Shown in pieces: positions 1-13,400 of a DNA stretch of 64,000 nt. The notes under the pieces were generated by a model that was given only the letters and a program-made list of their open reading frames with translations, ran no database searches and was not told the origin of the DNA. Origin of the DNA: Daucus carota subsp. sativus (Eukaryota > Streptophyta > Magnoliopsida > Apiales > Apiaceae); contig NC_030381.2 in NCBI RefSeq assembly GCF_001625215.2, forward strand, positions 47,490,689-47,554,688, written 5' to 3'. Each line of letters begins with the position of its first letter. Position 1 is the first letter of the stretch. The position numbers were made by a program, and so were the translations under genes.

Positions 1-54
1 AGCAGCTTCCCTATTTGGGTCTTAAACCAAAATATGAGGAATATGGGAAAATAA

Positions 55-627
55 TCCACTCCAACAGTATCTTAATGATTCTCTTTAGTGATTTCCTAAA
101 TCACTAAGATCCACTAGCCATGCCTTATCTTTAGGTAACCTCTCTCCTCTCTTAAATCTTACTCCCTCCGTTTCAAATTACATGTCCATTTTAAAAAAAT
201 CACATAGTTTAAGAAATGTGGATTTTGAGAAAGAATAGGTGTATTAAGTCATTAATTGAACCTAATATGTGGTGTATGATTGATATTGGAAATATAAATC
301 TGAAATATGTGAAGGAGAGTTGATTTTGGAAATATAAATTTATATTGAAAGTTGAAGTTGACAAGTATTTTGAAACAAACTTTTTTTTATAAAGCGGACA
401 TCTATTTTGAAACGGAGGGAGTATTTTATAATAAATTTTGAATACAAACATGTTCTCTATCTTCACCTATTGCAATAATGGTAACTTTTAATAATAAAAT
501 AGTATATAAGGAATGAATATAAGGAATATTGTTGGAGGTGAGAATAGCTATTATTATCTTAAGTCACTAGGATCCAATATTTTATATTTTATTTAAAGAA
601 TGGGCTAAGATGCTGCTGGAGATGCTC
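55..627. mobile_element. Tourist/Harbinger-like MITE (TAA target duplication), split by a Stowaway
   Basis: The left end (CCACTCCAACAG then TATCTTA) and the right end (reverse complement GAGCATCTCCAGCAG then CATCTTA) form an imperfect terminal inverted repeat. TAA lies directly outside both ends (52-54 and 628-630), as expected for PIF/Harbinger insertions. A Stowaway element (162-421) sits inside, so this is the older of the two. No coding capacity is seen. The left boundary is less certain because that terminus has diverged. Confidence 0.55.
162..421. mobile_element. Stowaway MITE (Tc1/mariner type)
   Basis: It begins CTCCCTCCGTTTCAAATTAC and ends with the inverted form, AAACGGAGGGAG, with TA on both sides (160-161 and 422-423). 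The CTCCCTCCGT terminus and TA duplication define Stowaway elements. The 260-bp body is AT-rich and non-coding. Its ends match the element at 13882-14131, so the two belong to one family. Confidence 0.88.
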
Positions 628-789
628 TAATCTCCTAACTCACTCTTAAATATAATATAAATTATTAGCTCTTAGTGATTTAAAGTGGGTTAATCTGAAT
701 TAGCATGAATCTCAATGACCAAGAATTGGCAATTTATACGGAATCCTATCGAAAGATTTCTTTTTATGAATTGTGCATTTCAAATACTA

Positions 790-1431
<642 letters not shown>

Positions 1432-3438
1432 TTAACGTATTTTTTACAATTAAGTTAATTTTTTTAATATTCATTTCAATTATTTACATAAGTCCATGCG
1501 TTTATGAAAGTCCAAAAACCAGTCACACTATCTTTGTAAAGATTTTTATTCTTTATCCTTCATCTAATTTTTTGACCTATATATTATAATTATATTTATT
1601 TTTAAACAAATTTTTATGAAATCAAAACTTAATTAATATTAAATTCCATACAGACAAAATAAACCAGTTTTATAATATTCTGTTCTCAATTTTGTAATTA
1701 AAAATTCAATAAAATTATCTAAAACAACCACCATGCGAAGCGGGTAAAAATCCTAGTTTGGAGAGGGGTGATTCTTGTAGTAGTAACAAACTAACAATAC
1801 GCTCGGGTTTATTTTCAACAACATGAAAATATAAAGAAAGACAAGGGCTTAAAGTATTTGAAAAATTATCCCAATCTCATAAAATCTTGGAGTAATATCC
1901 AGAATAATAGTGTTGGAAAAAATGTTTCTAAATACCAGTTGTTAACACATGATAAAAAAACAAAATGTTACATAATGCATAAACTAACGTTTTGTTGGGC
2001 TAAACCTAAAAGAATGCTAGACGATGTAGCATTTTTTACAAATATTCAAAACACTACACGATGTAGCATTGCTAATTGATATTTGGGACCAATTTTTTGA
2101 ATCATAATATTTAGGACATTAATGATGGATATAGTGATAATGAGACCAACACCCAAAGTATTTATACTTTGCCAATATTATTCCATAAAATAGGAAAAAC
2201 GAAATGAAAACACGTTTATGTTAGTTATTTTCCGGATACAAGGGGAACAAATGGAAAATTCAAGTTTTCCAGATAATTATAAGACTGGGTGAATTTGAAT
2301 AAATAATTTATTATTATAAATAAAAAAAGTGGATAATAATTGATAAATAGACGATGACTTATGAATAGTAAAAATATTTGAATAATTTGACTTATCAATT
2401 ATCAGAATCCTGGATATCTATATCAATATTACATTATTTGATTGATATATTAAAAAATGTTTTTTTTCATAAATACTCAGATCTAAAATTTTTTTAAAAA
2501 AAATGCTGTCATTTTTTAAAAACAAATTGCAAATATATTATCTTCCAAAAATTTTTGCAAAGATCTCAAAGTTGCATTTGCAACCATACTTATAGCTACC
2601 GGCAACTAACTGTATATACAACCACAAATACAAATTTGAAGAAATTCATTGAAAATTACATTTAATAACAAAATGAGTTGGAAGTGGCTGTAAATGGCAA
2701 AAAAACTGAGTATCCGTGCCGAACAATACTAATATCATAATAATAACCATGAAATTAATTAAAAGCAAATATGAAATTGACCAAAATCAACAAACATCTT
2801 CATATTCCTATTAATATCAGACCCCTTCCTTAGTCGATCTCAAATAATTTGATTGTGGTGTGATGTTTGTGTTGTGTCACTGCGGTGGTGGCAGATTTGT
2901 GGGTTGCGGGGTGCGTGAGCAGAGGTGATGGGTGTTAGAGGTTGCACACGGAGATTGGGGATATGTGATGATATATATAGCAGACAGAGATAGGTGATAT
3001 GTGATTATATTATTATACATGCACAAAAAATACCACCAATTAAAATCTGCATTTATTTCTATAGAAAGATATGAATATATGTTTTTTTCCTCCTAGATAA
3101 GTCTTTATTTCAGAAAAAAAAGAAGTATTACCCAAACATGTACAAAATCCTTGAAAAGAAAGCAAGACAATATAAAGTATATCCACAAGAGCATGTTGTC
3201 TCTTCATGTTCATTGCAAAAATGGCATCCTGACAGAGTGACAGGTTACTTTCAATCCAAGATAATTTCTTTTATACATATTCATCCATAATATCAACTTT
3301 CGAACACATGGCAACTAATTTCTCAAGATTATACCGTAGCAATATGGTGGGAGGAAAAGAACAAATTTGAAACAAAAGAATGGCACAAACACTAATATCT
3401 GGTCACACTATCACTTATAAATGCAACCTTCCATTACA
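1432..3438. other. Gene-free AT-rich intergenic DNA
   Basis: No reading frame here shows family similarity or codon bias. A short direct repeat around CGATGTAGCATT occurs near 2020 and 2058. The part just downstream of the fatty acid hydroxylase stop (below 3438) is expected to hold its 3' UTR. Nothing else is supported. Confidence 0.6.
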
Positions 3439-5206
3439 TTATCTACTCTTTGCAGCTGATTTTGTTTCTGGTAGTGTCCCGAATACTCTATCCCAAAATG
3501 AGGAAGTTATACCAAACCCCATCGTTTGAATACGGAAGTGGTGGTTCAAGTGATATCTCTGCACAAGGCAACAAACTTGTAAGTTGATTAGTTTTATCCC
3601 AAATTCCCAATATCAAAGAGTTATACTAAAAAAGTCCAAATGGTTTCATCAGTTTTATAAGTATTTAAATAGAATGATTAATGGGGGTCGGATGATCTGA
3701 AAATTGAATATCAAGCTTCATTGTGCGAGGATAAGTTTTAAAACAATAATATGTTCACAACTATACATTTATACAGAGGGATATGAATGCATGAAGAAGA
3801 GAGCATAAGTTCCACATTAAGTCACACCTAACTATGTGTGCGAGTTTACCTTGAGGTATCTTGGTACTTTACTTGTTGGCTGTCCATGGTGCAGGTAATA
3901 ATGGGTCATATCATAACATACATACCCAAATAAAATACCTCCAACCAAACCCGGAGTAGTAGAAGGTGTAGCTGCAAGTTTTACCAGATTATACAACTGC
4001 AAATTATAAAGTGCAACATGTGTCAGCAAATCTGTGGTCACCAAAGCAAATTATAGGGTGCAACATGTCAGTAAATCTGAGGTCACCAAGAAAATTTTAA
4101 CTGGAACAATTTTGGTAGCACGAAAAAGATTGCTTATATACTCAATCCAGCTTGCTTTGTTACTCAATATTAATTTTTTCTCTATCCTCCAGAATTGGGT
4201 AGTTGCCTGTGGGGCAGTGAAAGAGTTTCTTTCTAGGAATTAATTTAAGACCCTCAATTATGTAACTAAGTTAAATTATCATAGATGTGTCTTGATCAGG
4301 GGTTCAGAAAATTTAGCAATAAACTTTAAACAATACAACAAATTCTGCAGTTACTGCTAGCTCTAGCTCCCTTATGCTGTGTTCCAGAGTTTTTTTATGA
4401 CAGAAAATAAAAGAAAGAGATGGATTTAATTTCTTCAGCATGTTTTTGAGTGATATTTTGAGAAGGCAAGGAAAAGCAATCTAAAGATTTGGAAAGAATT
4501 CTCTTCTATATTTGTCCAACAAATTTTCTTTTAACTTCTAAGAAGATTTGGAGAGAAGAAAAAATAATCGATTCTTCGTTCTTTCCTTTTTTTTCTTTAA
4601 CTCTGGAACACAGCCTTAGTAATAGTACACTATTATTTAACTGACCCAGTGAAGAGAAATAGAATAACCATCTTATGCATTATAGATCCCTTTAATAGTA
4701 GTATTGAATTTCCTACACCAGTGTAAAGAAAAATCATCTTATGCATTCCGACACCTGTACCTAAAAACTAGGAAAACTAAAAGAAAACTGCAAATCTTGT
4801 TACTAATTGATCAATTTTAGGAATTGGTGAATTCCTGAACTGTTTTGTGACTGTTTATTTTATTTTTTGGTTTACATAGACGGAGTTTAAAAGATAAAAC
4901 AGAAAATTAGAGGTAGGTTGAGAAAGATTAGAGAGAACTTTAGTAAAATATAGAGAGAGATAGACAGAAATGAGAGAGAGATATAGAGCAGATAATACCG
5001 GCACCAAGAGAATAGCTGCAGCAGCAGGAGGAAAAACAAGTCGCAGGGCATCCTGAGGATGCTTATGATGGCAACCATGCAGAAGATAATGTAAGGTATT
5101 CGTCCTAGAACACATTGTTAGCAGTATTAGTGCAAAGCCTGACATACAAAGTATCTGCTTTATTATATCCTTAACGCGGCTCTTTATAAATAACAAACCT
5201 ATAAAT

Positions 5207-5253
<47 letters not shown>

Positions 5254-6233
5254 GAGCAAACCAGTAACCCTTGGTCTTAATGTGAAAGAGGAAGCGATGC
5301 AAAGTGTATTCCATTAATGTCCATATTAAAATGCCACACACAACCATTAGGGCAATTTGGGGAAAGTCATGGCCCATCCGGAAAGACTTGAATTCAAAAT
5401 AACATACAACTGGGAACCAAATGAGAGGGATCACCCACCAATCATTCAGTGTGAGAAACTGTTTTAAGAATGGCATGAGTTAGTCTCACGATAATATACA
5501 CATGGTCACCATGGTTAAATAAATTGGCTAGCAATGTGTGGAAATGCTACCTAGGCATATAATTGAAGTTGAGGAAGGGTTTGAGCTAAAAACTGTGTGT
5601 GTGTGTGTGTGTGTGTCCATAGTACCTCCATGACATCATTCTCAAAAAACCGAGGACCTTCCTTTGTAACAATGGGCTTGTGAACCCATTCCTGATAAGA
5701 TTCTCCAAGATGCCCAACCTGTGATGTTTAAACATTCCGCAGATTTCATAAGCATGAACTGTACAACAGTTATAATGAATAATAGACAGACAAGCGAAGA
5801 AGAGATTATGCCAACAAGGAGGTGAACCTAGTTTTTGTTTCCTTTTTGGAAAGAGACCTAACTACCTGAGGGATAAAGTAAAGACAAATGCTAATTTGTA
5901 ACTGCCAAAGCAGATTGATATAATGAGGACGACATTGCAACGACTAGTAAACTAAACATTAATTGTTCTAAAACTGGGCTTGTTTGCCTCCTAATAAGCA
6001 ATGTAATTGACAGAGCAGTTGGGTAAATTCTACTTCTTAAAATATTGGATGTAGAACATTGTGATATATATGTACATATATCCAAAAGGAGTGAAGTACC
6101 GTAACCATAGAATATGCAGTATTGCGGAGAGACAGTAAACATAGATACATATTACATAAGAAGACAAAGAACAGTTTTGTACCTGAGCAACAAGAGGTTT
6201 ATTCAAGTCAACAGTATAGTCTTTAGCTACCAT
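3439..6233 (-). CDS. FAH1: Dihydroceramide fatty acyl 2-hydroxylase (FAH1/FAH2 type)
   Basis: This predicted ER membrane di-iron enzyme hydroxylates the alpha carbon of very-long-chain acyl groups in ceramide. The six coding exons (minus strand) are 6183-6233, 5626-5718, 5262-5458, 4999-5104, 3850-3996 and 3439-3558. They give 237 residues, the length I recall for Arabidopsis FAH1, and all introns are GT-AG. The start MVAKDYTVDLNKPLV matches the plant family, which lacks the N-terminal cytochrome b5 domain of the yeast enzyme. The histidine clusters of the hydroxylase superfamily are present: H102-x4-H107, H119, H123-x2-HH-x-H129, H181-x3-HH186 and H201-x2-HH205. Hydrophobic stretches alternate with them. 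A 5' UTR intron is likely, because the sequence ahead of the ATG reads like an acceptor and the GC-richer leader is near 6900-7000. Intron 4 holds a MITE and introns 2 and 3 hold microsatellites. Confidence 0.93.
4375..4615. mobile_element. Tourist/Harbinger-like MITE in intron 4 of the FAH gene
   Basis: The ends GCTGTGTTCCAGAGTT and AACTCTGGAACACAGCC are nearly perfect inverted repeats, with TTA directly outside (4372-4374 and 4616-4618). The element is 241 bp, non-coding, and lies wholly within the 1,002-bp intron between exons 4 and 5, so it should not alter the protein. Confidence 0.82.
5206..5256. repeat. Compound (AC)n(AG)n microsatellite
   Basis: A run of AC dinucleotides passes into AG dinucleotides with one GGG interruption. 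On the gene's strand this is a CT/GT-rich tract beginning about six bases after the exon 3 donor of the fatty acid hydroxylase. Confidence 0.9.
5594..5616. repeat. (TG)n microsatellite
   Basis: About eleven TG units. On the minus strand the tract starts about ten bases beyond the exon 2 splice donor of the fatty acid hydroxylase gene. Confidence 0.9.
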
Positions 6234-7100
6234 CTTGGAACCTCAAAGTGCAGCTATACTGCATGAGAGCATGTTAAAGAAATAGGTTACGCATTGTCTA
6301 AGGTCTAACAAGCACACAATTTAGGAGTATTTACAACCAAAACTCCAGCATCATCAATACAACAAAAACCATCACATAGCTTTTGTTTCCGGTCAATCAA
6401 CAAAAACAGAGATCTTCGAATCATTTACTCTTGGAAAAACTATGACACTGCTAAACCTACATTATCAGTAATATGACACCAGATCTAACAGTTAACTCAA
6501 TAAAATCAAAGAAAACCAATATCAAAATAATCACCCATAATTTACAAAATTCACAAACTAACAACTCATTAAAACCCTGACCGCAGCATCGAAATCTTAA
6601 CAAAGCACAATTACCATCCCACCTTAAAACTAATCAACACTAAATCAAGATCACATTTTTCAACAATTCTTGGCATCAAATACTACCACAAGTCCACAAT
6701 GCTAAACAAACAACATAACAATACAAAATTAATCACAAACCGAAGCAAATAAAAAAAACCCGATTGTTAAAACACACAATGTGATCCATAAATCAACTCA
6801 AACCCCTAAATCAAATTAAAAAAATCAAATAAAAGCGCAAATCTTGATTCCAATGATACGTGTATACATACAAACGCACACAGATCTAGAGATTAAAAAG
6901 AATTACCCAAATTAGATATTGTGGAGTTTCTCTCTCTAGAAAAGCCGAGGACTTTGGAGTAGAGTGAGAGAGTAGATTTTGGTGGACGAAGAAAGCTCTA
7001 CGACACGAGATTGTGTTGTGATGGGGGGTTATATATTGAGGGGGTGCTGGAGTGATCCTGGCCGTTGATTTCAAGTGATTAGAATGGGGAAGAGATGACT
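6234..7100 (-). promoter_or_regulatory. Probable 5' leader, leader intron and promoter of the FAH gene
   Basis: On the minus strand the bases just ahead of the ATG fit a splice acceptor (TTTGAG followed by GTTCC). A possible donor GGGTAATTC lies near 6900, after a pyrimidine-rich GTTTCTCTCTCT tract (6921-6950). This suggests a 5' UTR intron of roughly 650 bp. The placement is inferred from signals only. Confidence 0.35.
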
Positions 7101-7238
7101 CGGCTGTGTTTGAACTGGGACAGCTTGGCAGACCTGGATACAGTACATAACGGAACAATAATACTCCGTCCTCTCAAAAAGAGTGAGCTGGAGGTTCACG
7201 GAGATTTTTCCAGCTTCACGGATATTAAGAAAAATGTA

Positions 7239-7785
7239 CTCCCTCTATCCTATTTTAGGTGTCCACTTTGCAATTTTCACACATATTAAGAAATAATTAA
7301 TACTGTCTTTGGTCCTTATGATAAGTCACTAAGACTTTTTGCACACAATTCTAAGTGCTTTGACCACACACTTAAAATTATTTTTTTCTGAATTAAAATA
7401 TATATCATATATTTTAATTCAAAAAAAGAAAAATTTTAAAAAAGCAATTTTAAGTAGGTGGTCAAAGCATCTAGAATTGTGTGCAAAAAGTCTTGGTGCA
7501 GAGGGAGTATAATCTTTTTATCATCATCTTCCAGAGCTAATCAGCTTAGTTTTCATACATATTAATTACACATCTCATTAATTATTGTGTATTGGACCTT
7601 CTCTCACTTCAAATTACACTCTACATTCATAATGCTTCTAAATATATATATATGAGGGGTTGTTGGTTGTATTTAATACTATATTGAAAATAGTATAAAT
7701 TTTATATGGGTTAAAGAGTATGACACATAATTTGGGAATTTTTTTTTTGGCAAAGTGGACACTTAAAATGAGATGGACGGAATAG
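7239..7785. mobile_element. Diverged Stowaway MITE carrying a second Stowaway
   Basis: The left end CTCCCTCTATCC with CATTTTAGGT-like continuation and GTCCACTTTG pairs with the right end AGTGGACACTTAAAATG then GGACGGAATAG. TA flanks both ends (7237-7238, 7786-7787). The right terminus is eroded. The insert at 7303-7507 explains its unusual length. Confidence 0.6.
7303..7507. mobile_element. Stowaway MITE nested in an older Stowaway
   Basis: The right end reads GCAGAGGGAG. Long subterminal arms pair: GACTTTTTGCACACAATTCT on the left with its reverse complement on the right, then a shared GCTTTGACCAC. TA lies at 7301-7302 and 7508-7509. The left outer terminus is diverged. Confidence 0.65.
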
Positions 7786-7787
7786 TA

Positions 7788-8026
7788 CGTTTAGTTGAAA
7801 AGTAGGTAAAGTGGTGGGATCTACCAATATTTAGTAATAGATTTGAGATAGTGGAGGAAGATAGTAGGTGTAATAGTGTTTATATTATTATAGAATGTAG
7901 ATAGTGGAAGAAAGTAGTGGGTGTAATAGTGAAAAGTAGTGTTTAAAAAAGGTAAGTATGGTAGGTTCATTATTTTTGGGACGTCCCAAAAAGGAATAAG
8001 GGTCACATAAAATGGGACGGAGGGAG
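7788..8026. mobile_element. Truncated Stowaway-like end
   Basis: Only the right terminus (GGGACGGAGGGAG at 8014-8026, then TA) is clear. The adjoining body contains a local near-repeat of GATAGTGGA(G/A)GAA and TAGTGGGTGTAATAGTG. I could not find a matching left end, so this is a partial or rearranged element. Confidence 0.4.
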
Positions 8027-8290
8027 TAATAAATGGAGAGATTGGAGAGATTCTTGCGGTTTGTATTTTTATTTTTTTTTTTGGTTTTTTGGTTTTTTTT
8101 TATAAACGAGTTAATTCAATAATAAAAAGTCATGCGGCATCTACATAAATAATCGCGTCGAATAAATAAAATACGGAAATAATCACTGATTAATCCATTT
8201 TCCTTGAAGATAAAATCACGTGGTTTGTTGAAGATGATATTTAGACATGCTTCGCCACTTCGCTTCTTAAAAGATATATATATATATATA

Positions 8291-8975
8291 GGCTCATGAT
8301 CAAATAGAAACCAATTTTAAAATAAAAACTAGAAACCAATACAAGTTAGTGATATTCTCAGTACAATTTAGTGATATTCTCTTTAGGATTTAGTGATCTG
8401 TGTTGAACGAATTAGTGAAAACTTAATCTCCAGATATGTTCCAGCTTAGAATCTCCAGATCTGTTCACGTTTTCGATTCAGATGATGGTGATAGTGGTGG
8501 AGATGGTGGAGGTGAAGGTGGAGATGAAGGAAAGATGATTGTGGCGGAGGTTTGGGCGGCTTGAAGTAGGGGGTTGGAGCGTTGCCGGAATAGTGGCGGC
8601 TTCGCGTTTGAAGTTGAGTCGAGGTGGAGAAAGAAGTATGAACGGGGCTGAAGGAGGTTAAAACAACGATTAAGATGGGGCTAGTGAAGATGGAGGTGGA
8701 GGTTGTGTTGTTAGAGAAATAATGGAGGTGGAGGTGGAGATGGAGGTGGTGGTTATGGAGGGGGCGGGCGGCATAGAGGTGGTAGTGGTTATGAAGGAGG
8801 CGACGACTGAGGTGGTGGCGGTGGAGATGGGGTTGGTGAAGATGAAGGTGGGGTTGGTGAAGATGAAGATGAAGATGGGGTTGTTTAAGAATTTAGTGGT
8901 ATTTGCTTTAGGATTTAGTGATATTTCAGTTTGGTTTTTAGTTTCTAGAATAAGGAGGTTTTTATTGGAGTAATA

Positions 8976-8977
<2 letters not shown>
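8291..8977. mobile_element. Element between two (TA)n tracts, with imperfect inverted ends
   Basis: The left end (GGCTCATGATCAAATAGAAACC, continuing AAAACTAGAAACC) resembles the reverse complement of the right end (CTCCAATAAAAACC, continuing CTAGAAACTAAAAACC). Both ends abut TA dinucleotide runs (8274-8290 and 8980-9020). That layout resembles the rice Micron family, which lies within TA microsatellites. The middle (about 8480-8890) is a purine-rich GGTGGAGATG-type minisatellite with an 83-codon open frame that I do not regard as a gene. Confidence 0.45.

Positions 8978-8979
<2 letters not shown>

Positions 8980-9020
<41 letters not shown>
8980..9020. repeat. (TA)n microsatellite
   Basis: An uninterrupted TA run of about 20 units directly after the element at 8291-8977. 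Confidence 0.92.
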
Positions 9021-9023
<3 letters not shown>

Positions 9024-10410
9024 GGTAGAAATTGCGTATTGGTTGTGATTGTAGATTAGATCGTGTATTAAAATTTAATTTTCTTTTGAAAAAAATATGA
9101 GAAGTAAGAGTGACTCACCAAAAATTCATCAAGAATATATAGTACGATAAACGAGCAAGCCTTTTTGTTTTTTAAATTGAAACTGGTGTTATTATCATAA
9201 AAGACATATAATAGAGCGTATATGTTGAAAGATAAAATAAATACAGTATTATAGAATAGTGATGCCATATATTGAGCATGTCGGGCAATTTGTCCTTTCA
9301 AAATAAGCCCTTTATAAGAAAAAATATATTTTTTTGAATTATTTTTAATATAAATATTAAAAAAATGTTTCATATTTGTTATTTAACAAAAAAACGAGGA
9401 CTTATATCAGAGGAAAGTATAGTTTTATTTTACTTTTTTCTTCAAAAAAAAGTTCTTATTTCTCAAAAATAAGATTAGTCAAATAACGCCTATATTGCAT
9501 TGTCCAGTTATTTTTTTAAACTCTAACGACGGAATAATATTGTTGAATTATGGGGGATAGTTTTGCCATATATTAAAATATATCAACTGTACATTGATAC
9601 CTATTTCCATGTGTGTTACATATATTATATTACATATATATAATTCAAAGTTTGAGCGAAATCAGAGAAACGATCAAAATTAACAGATGCAAAGTGCTTG
9701 CTAATCACTCAATATATATATTCACGTACGCATAATGATAAATAATTATATTAAAATTTGTATTTTGTTCTAATAAAATAAAAAGAAAACTTTTGTGTTT
9801 CCTAGACTTTTGTTTGTATGTAAATATTAAAAGTGAAACGTATAGATAATTACTAAAAAGAAATCGTCATGTTTGTTCATTTTATCATCAGAAATGGCAT
9901 AAGTTTTGGTACTAACGTAAAAAAAAAAAAAGAAGAGAAATCCTAAAATAAATTTTATACGATGAATTTGCTGATTTTAATTGATGTAGGTAGGCACACT
10001 ATTAATGTTATATATTAATGAGAATGAAATTAATAAAATATTATCCACCAAAATTCAAATATGTGGTTATTTAGTATCATTTTCTAAAAAGAAAGTCTAA
10101 AAAAAAATACAGAAATGGAAAGAATCGGGGCAGGATAAACAAGAGTGCGTTGAGTGACTCTGGTTATCGACAAATAAAAAAGAAACAATGAGCTTGTAAT
10201 TGTTTATACAAGGTCCGTGGAACGTGGGGTGTTTTATTTCACTGGAAATTCGTGGTTAAGACAAAACCTGGATTTTTTTCAAAGGAGTGATACCTAATTT
10301 TTTTCTGTCAGGAGAGTACTACCTAAAATTTTAATTATCCAGAAATTAAGAATTTAGATAATATTTGATGAACAATTGTATTAACAAATCGCTCCGTATA
10401 CACAGCAGAG
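9021..10410. other. Intergenic DNA upstream of the GP210-like gene
   Basis: AT-rich, with no supported gene or element. The last few hundred bases must contain the promoter and leader of the gene starting at 10411, but I see no convincing TATA box to place. Confidence 0.5.
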
Positions 10411-13400
10411 ATGTCTCGATTTGGCTGGGTATTAATGTTGCTACTGCATCTAATGAGTAATGCGGTGGCGTTTGCGCACTTGCATTCGGGGCTAGCGGAG
10501 GTGAATATATTGTTGCCTCCCAAGATGACTCATCCTGTTGCGTACACGCTACAGGGACATGGTGCATGTTTCAACTGGTACATGCATGCATGCAATTAAT
10601 CATCCTTTCGATCTTATGTTTTTATTTTGTGTTTGTCTGAAAAATAAATAAATAAATTTGGTTCAGGTCATGTGATAATCCTGATATTTTGTCTATCGTG
10701 CCGACGTTCGATTCGAGTAACGAATGCTCTACGAGTTCGCAGTTGAAGTCGATAGCCCCGTTTAGTGGGAGGAAGGAGACTGTTGTTTATGCTACTGATG
10801 CGGATACAGGGAGGGTCCATCGTTGCAAAGTTTACATTGATGATATTGCCAGGATCGAACTTTTCCATACTTCTGCTAAACTTGATATAGATGAGTTTGC
10901 CACTCTGCGTGTGGGTGCCTTTGATAGACAAGGTACGTTGTACTGGTAGTTTGTGGTTTGATTTATGACTTGAAAATTGAAACCTTTGATTCTGGTGTGT
11001 GAGAGTTTGCATTCAGCATTGTCTCTGGTTCCTGGTTTAATTTTTTACCAGGCATTTATACTTTGTGCCTCTTTTGAACACATGACATAGTTAATTCGTA
11101 TGATTATGCTGTATTACTTGACAAGCTCATCACTATTTATACTACTGTAGTGTGAGCAGTGTTGTAAAAAGCGGGAATCACTTAATCGGCGAAGACGTGA
11201 AGTCACGTGACAATGATTAATCAGTGATTAATTGAATTGATCGAAGATTAATCGGATGATTAATTGAATAATCAGATATTTAATCAGTTCGGCGAGTTAT
11301 GAAACAGATATTAATTGGTGATTAATCGTAATTAATCACCGATTTTTAGAATAAAGAGTATGAGTAATGCTAGCAGAAACGGATACAGAATTATGGACAG
11401 AATGACTTGAATTCCACTGTTACCTATACTTTGCTATTTTTTCTTGAGTACAAAGCTAAAAGAAATCATTAATCAGTGTTTACTGGTCTGCAGAAAATAT
11501 GTTTTCATCTCTTGTGGGCGTACAATTCAAGTGGCAACTCATTCCTGAAACTGAGGGATCCATTCATCACCTTGTCCATGTACCTCTAGAGTTTTCTCCA
11601 CTAACTAATTGCGGCGGCTTGTGCGGTGATATAGATGTCCGAATCAAACTGGAGGAAGCCGGAGTATTTTCAGACTTGTACGTAGTTAAAGGAACTGAAA
11701 TCGGTCATGAACGCGTTGCAGTGGAGCTGGACGAGCCAATGTATAACTATCAAATGGCAGACAGTTTTGTTTTTCATGTTGCCGAATCTGTGTCACTTAA
11801 TCCATCATCTCAGGTGTTTATTCTTGTTGGGGCCGATGTGCAATATTTTCCCGAAATTGAACGGGGAAGTATATCTGTGCCTGTAAATCTACCATCTCCG
11901 CATTATCAATGGGCTGTTTCGAATGCTACAGTTTGTTGGGTAGACACAGCATTGGGCAGAGTTCATGCATTGAACTTAGGTGTCACAACTATTGGCCTTG
12001 CAGATACTAGAGTTGGTGGAATTATACAATCGGCTACTCTGCACGTTGTGCTGCCAGATTCTTTGTATATATTCATCTTGCCGCTATCGCTTTCTGGTGA
12101 TATTCCTGAAGGGGCGACGCCAGTTCCATCTGTTTCGCCTTGGTATGTTGTTGTTGGCAGACCATATCTCCTTGTTATGAAAGTCTTCTCGCGAGGCCAC
12201 GAGGCAGAGGAGATGTATATAACGGAGAGTGATAATATTAGTTTGCATGATAACCATTCTGAGTTTTGGAACTTGTATCCACTTTCAGAGAATTCCAGTT
12301 CCACAAACTGGTGGTTGAATTCTAAGATCCTGAAGACAAAAGCTCCAGGTTTTGGTGAACTGACGGCAACTTTATCATACACTAGTGGAGTTCATGAAGC
12401 CAAAGAGGTTCTCAAGGTTGTGCAACAAGTCATGGTATGTGAGCAAGTGAAATTTGTCACTGAAAATCGAAGTAGAATTACTATCAGCCAGGAGGTGGAG
12501 CTAAAGGTAACAGGAGGGTGTGCCGTGTCATCTAGTAACTACAAATGGTTTTCGACAGATATGTCTATTGTCTCTGTATCTCCAAACGGCATTGTCCAGC
12601 CAAAACAGCCAGGGAAAGCTGTTATCACCGTCGTGTCCATTTATGATACTTTTAATAATGACGAGGTAGAGATTGAAGTTGCTTCTAGCCTCAACTTGCG
12701 GCCATCTCCTTTGGTTGTCGACGGTCATTCTCATTCTCATTCTCATCCTCATCCTGCTGAAGGGACTTGCAAGAATAATGAGACTAGTACTATTAAACAT
12801 GAAACGATACTGACTTCCAAAGTACCGAATACCTGGCATGAATTAGCCAAAAAAAACCACCTCTCACATGGCTACAAGAGGCACGGTTCCACTCTGGCTG
12901 CCTTACAAGAACATAGATATAACATCTCTGTTTCTGCTCCATCAGGGATTCTAACAAATGCCCCTTTCTTAACAGAAGGCTACAGCTTCCCTGTGACATT
13001 CGGTGATTCTATAGACCACGGTCACGCACCAATCCAGTACGACTGCAAAGTAGAGCCTGCTTTCCTCGGGTACACGAATCCGTGGAGGGCCGACAACCAC
13101 AAGTCCTGTCTTTTCTTTCCATACTCTCCAGATCACCTAGAACGTTCTGTCGGACATTTAGATGGAATCAGTCAGAACATAAGTGTCACAATAACCGCTT
13201 GCGTGCATGGAGCCTTATCATGCGGCTCAGCTTTCTCCCTTTTCGTGGGAGGATTCGCCATCCTAGGAATGAACCACAACTTACTACACCTAGACCTCAC
13301 CCGCGACCACGACAAGTCCATCATAACTCTAGTCGGCAACACTGATGTTACAATCCAGTGGAAATCTCAGAGTGTTCTCCACATAACACCTATTTTCACC

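Noticed and set aside
4855-5259. 134-codon minus-strand frame beginning with Ser-Leu repeats
   Set aside because: It starts in a CT microsatellite and runs across introns of the fatty acid hydroxylase; only the exon 4 part is real coding sequence.
8722-8973. 83-codon open frame rich in Glu, Val and Met
   Set aside because: Pure translation of a GGTGGAGATG-type minisatellite inside a mobile element.
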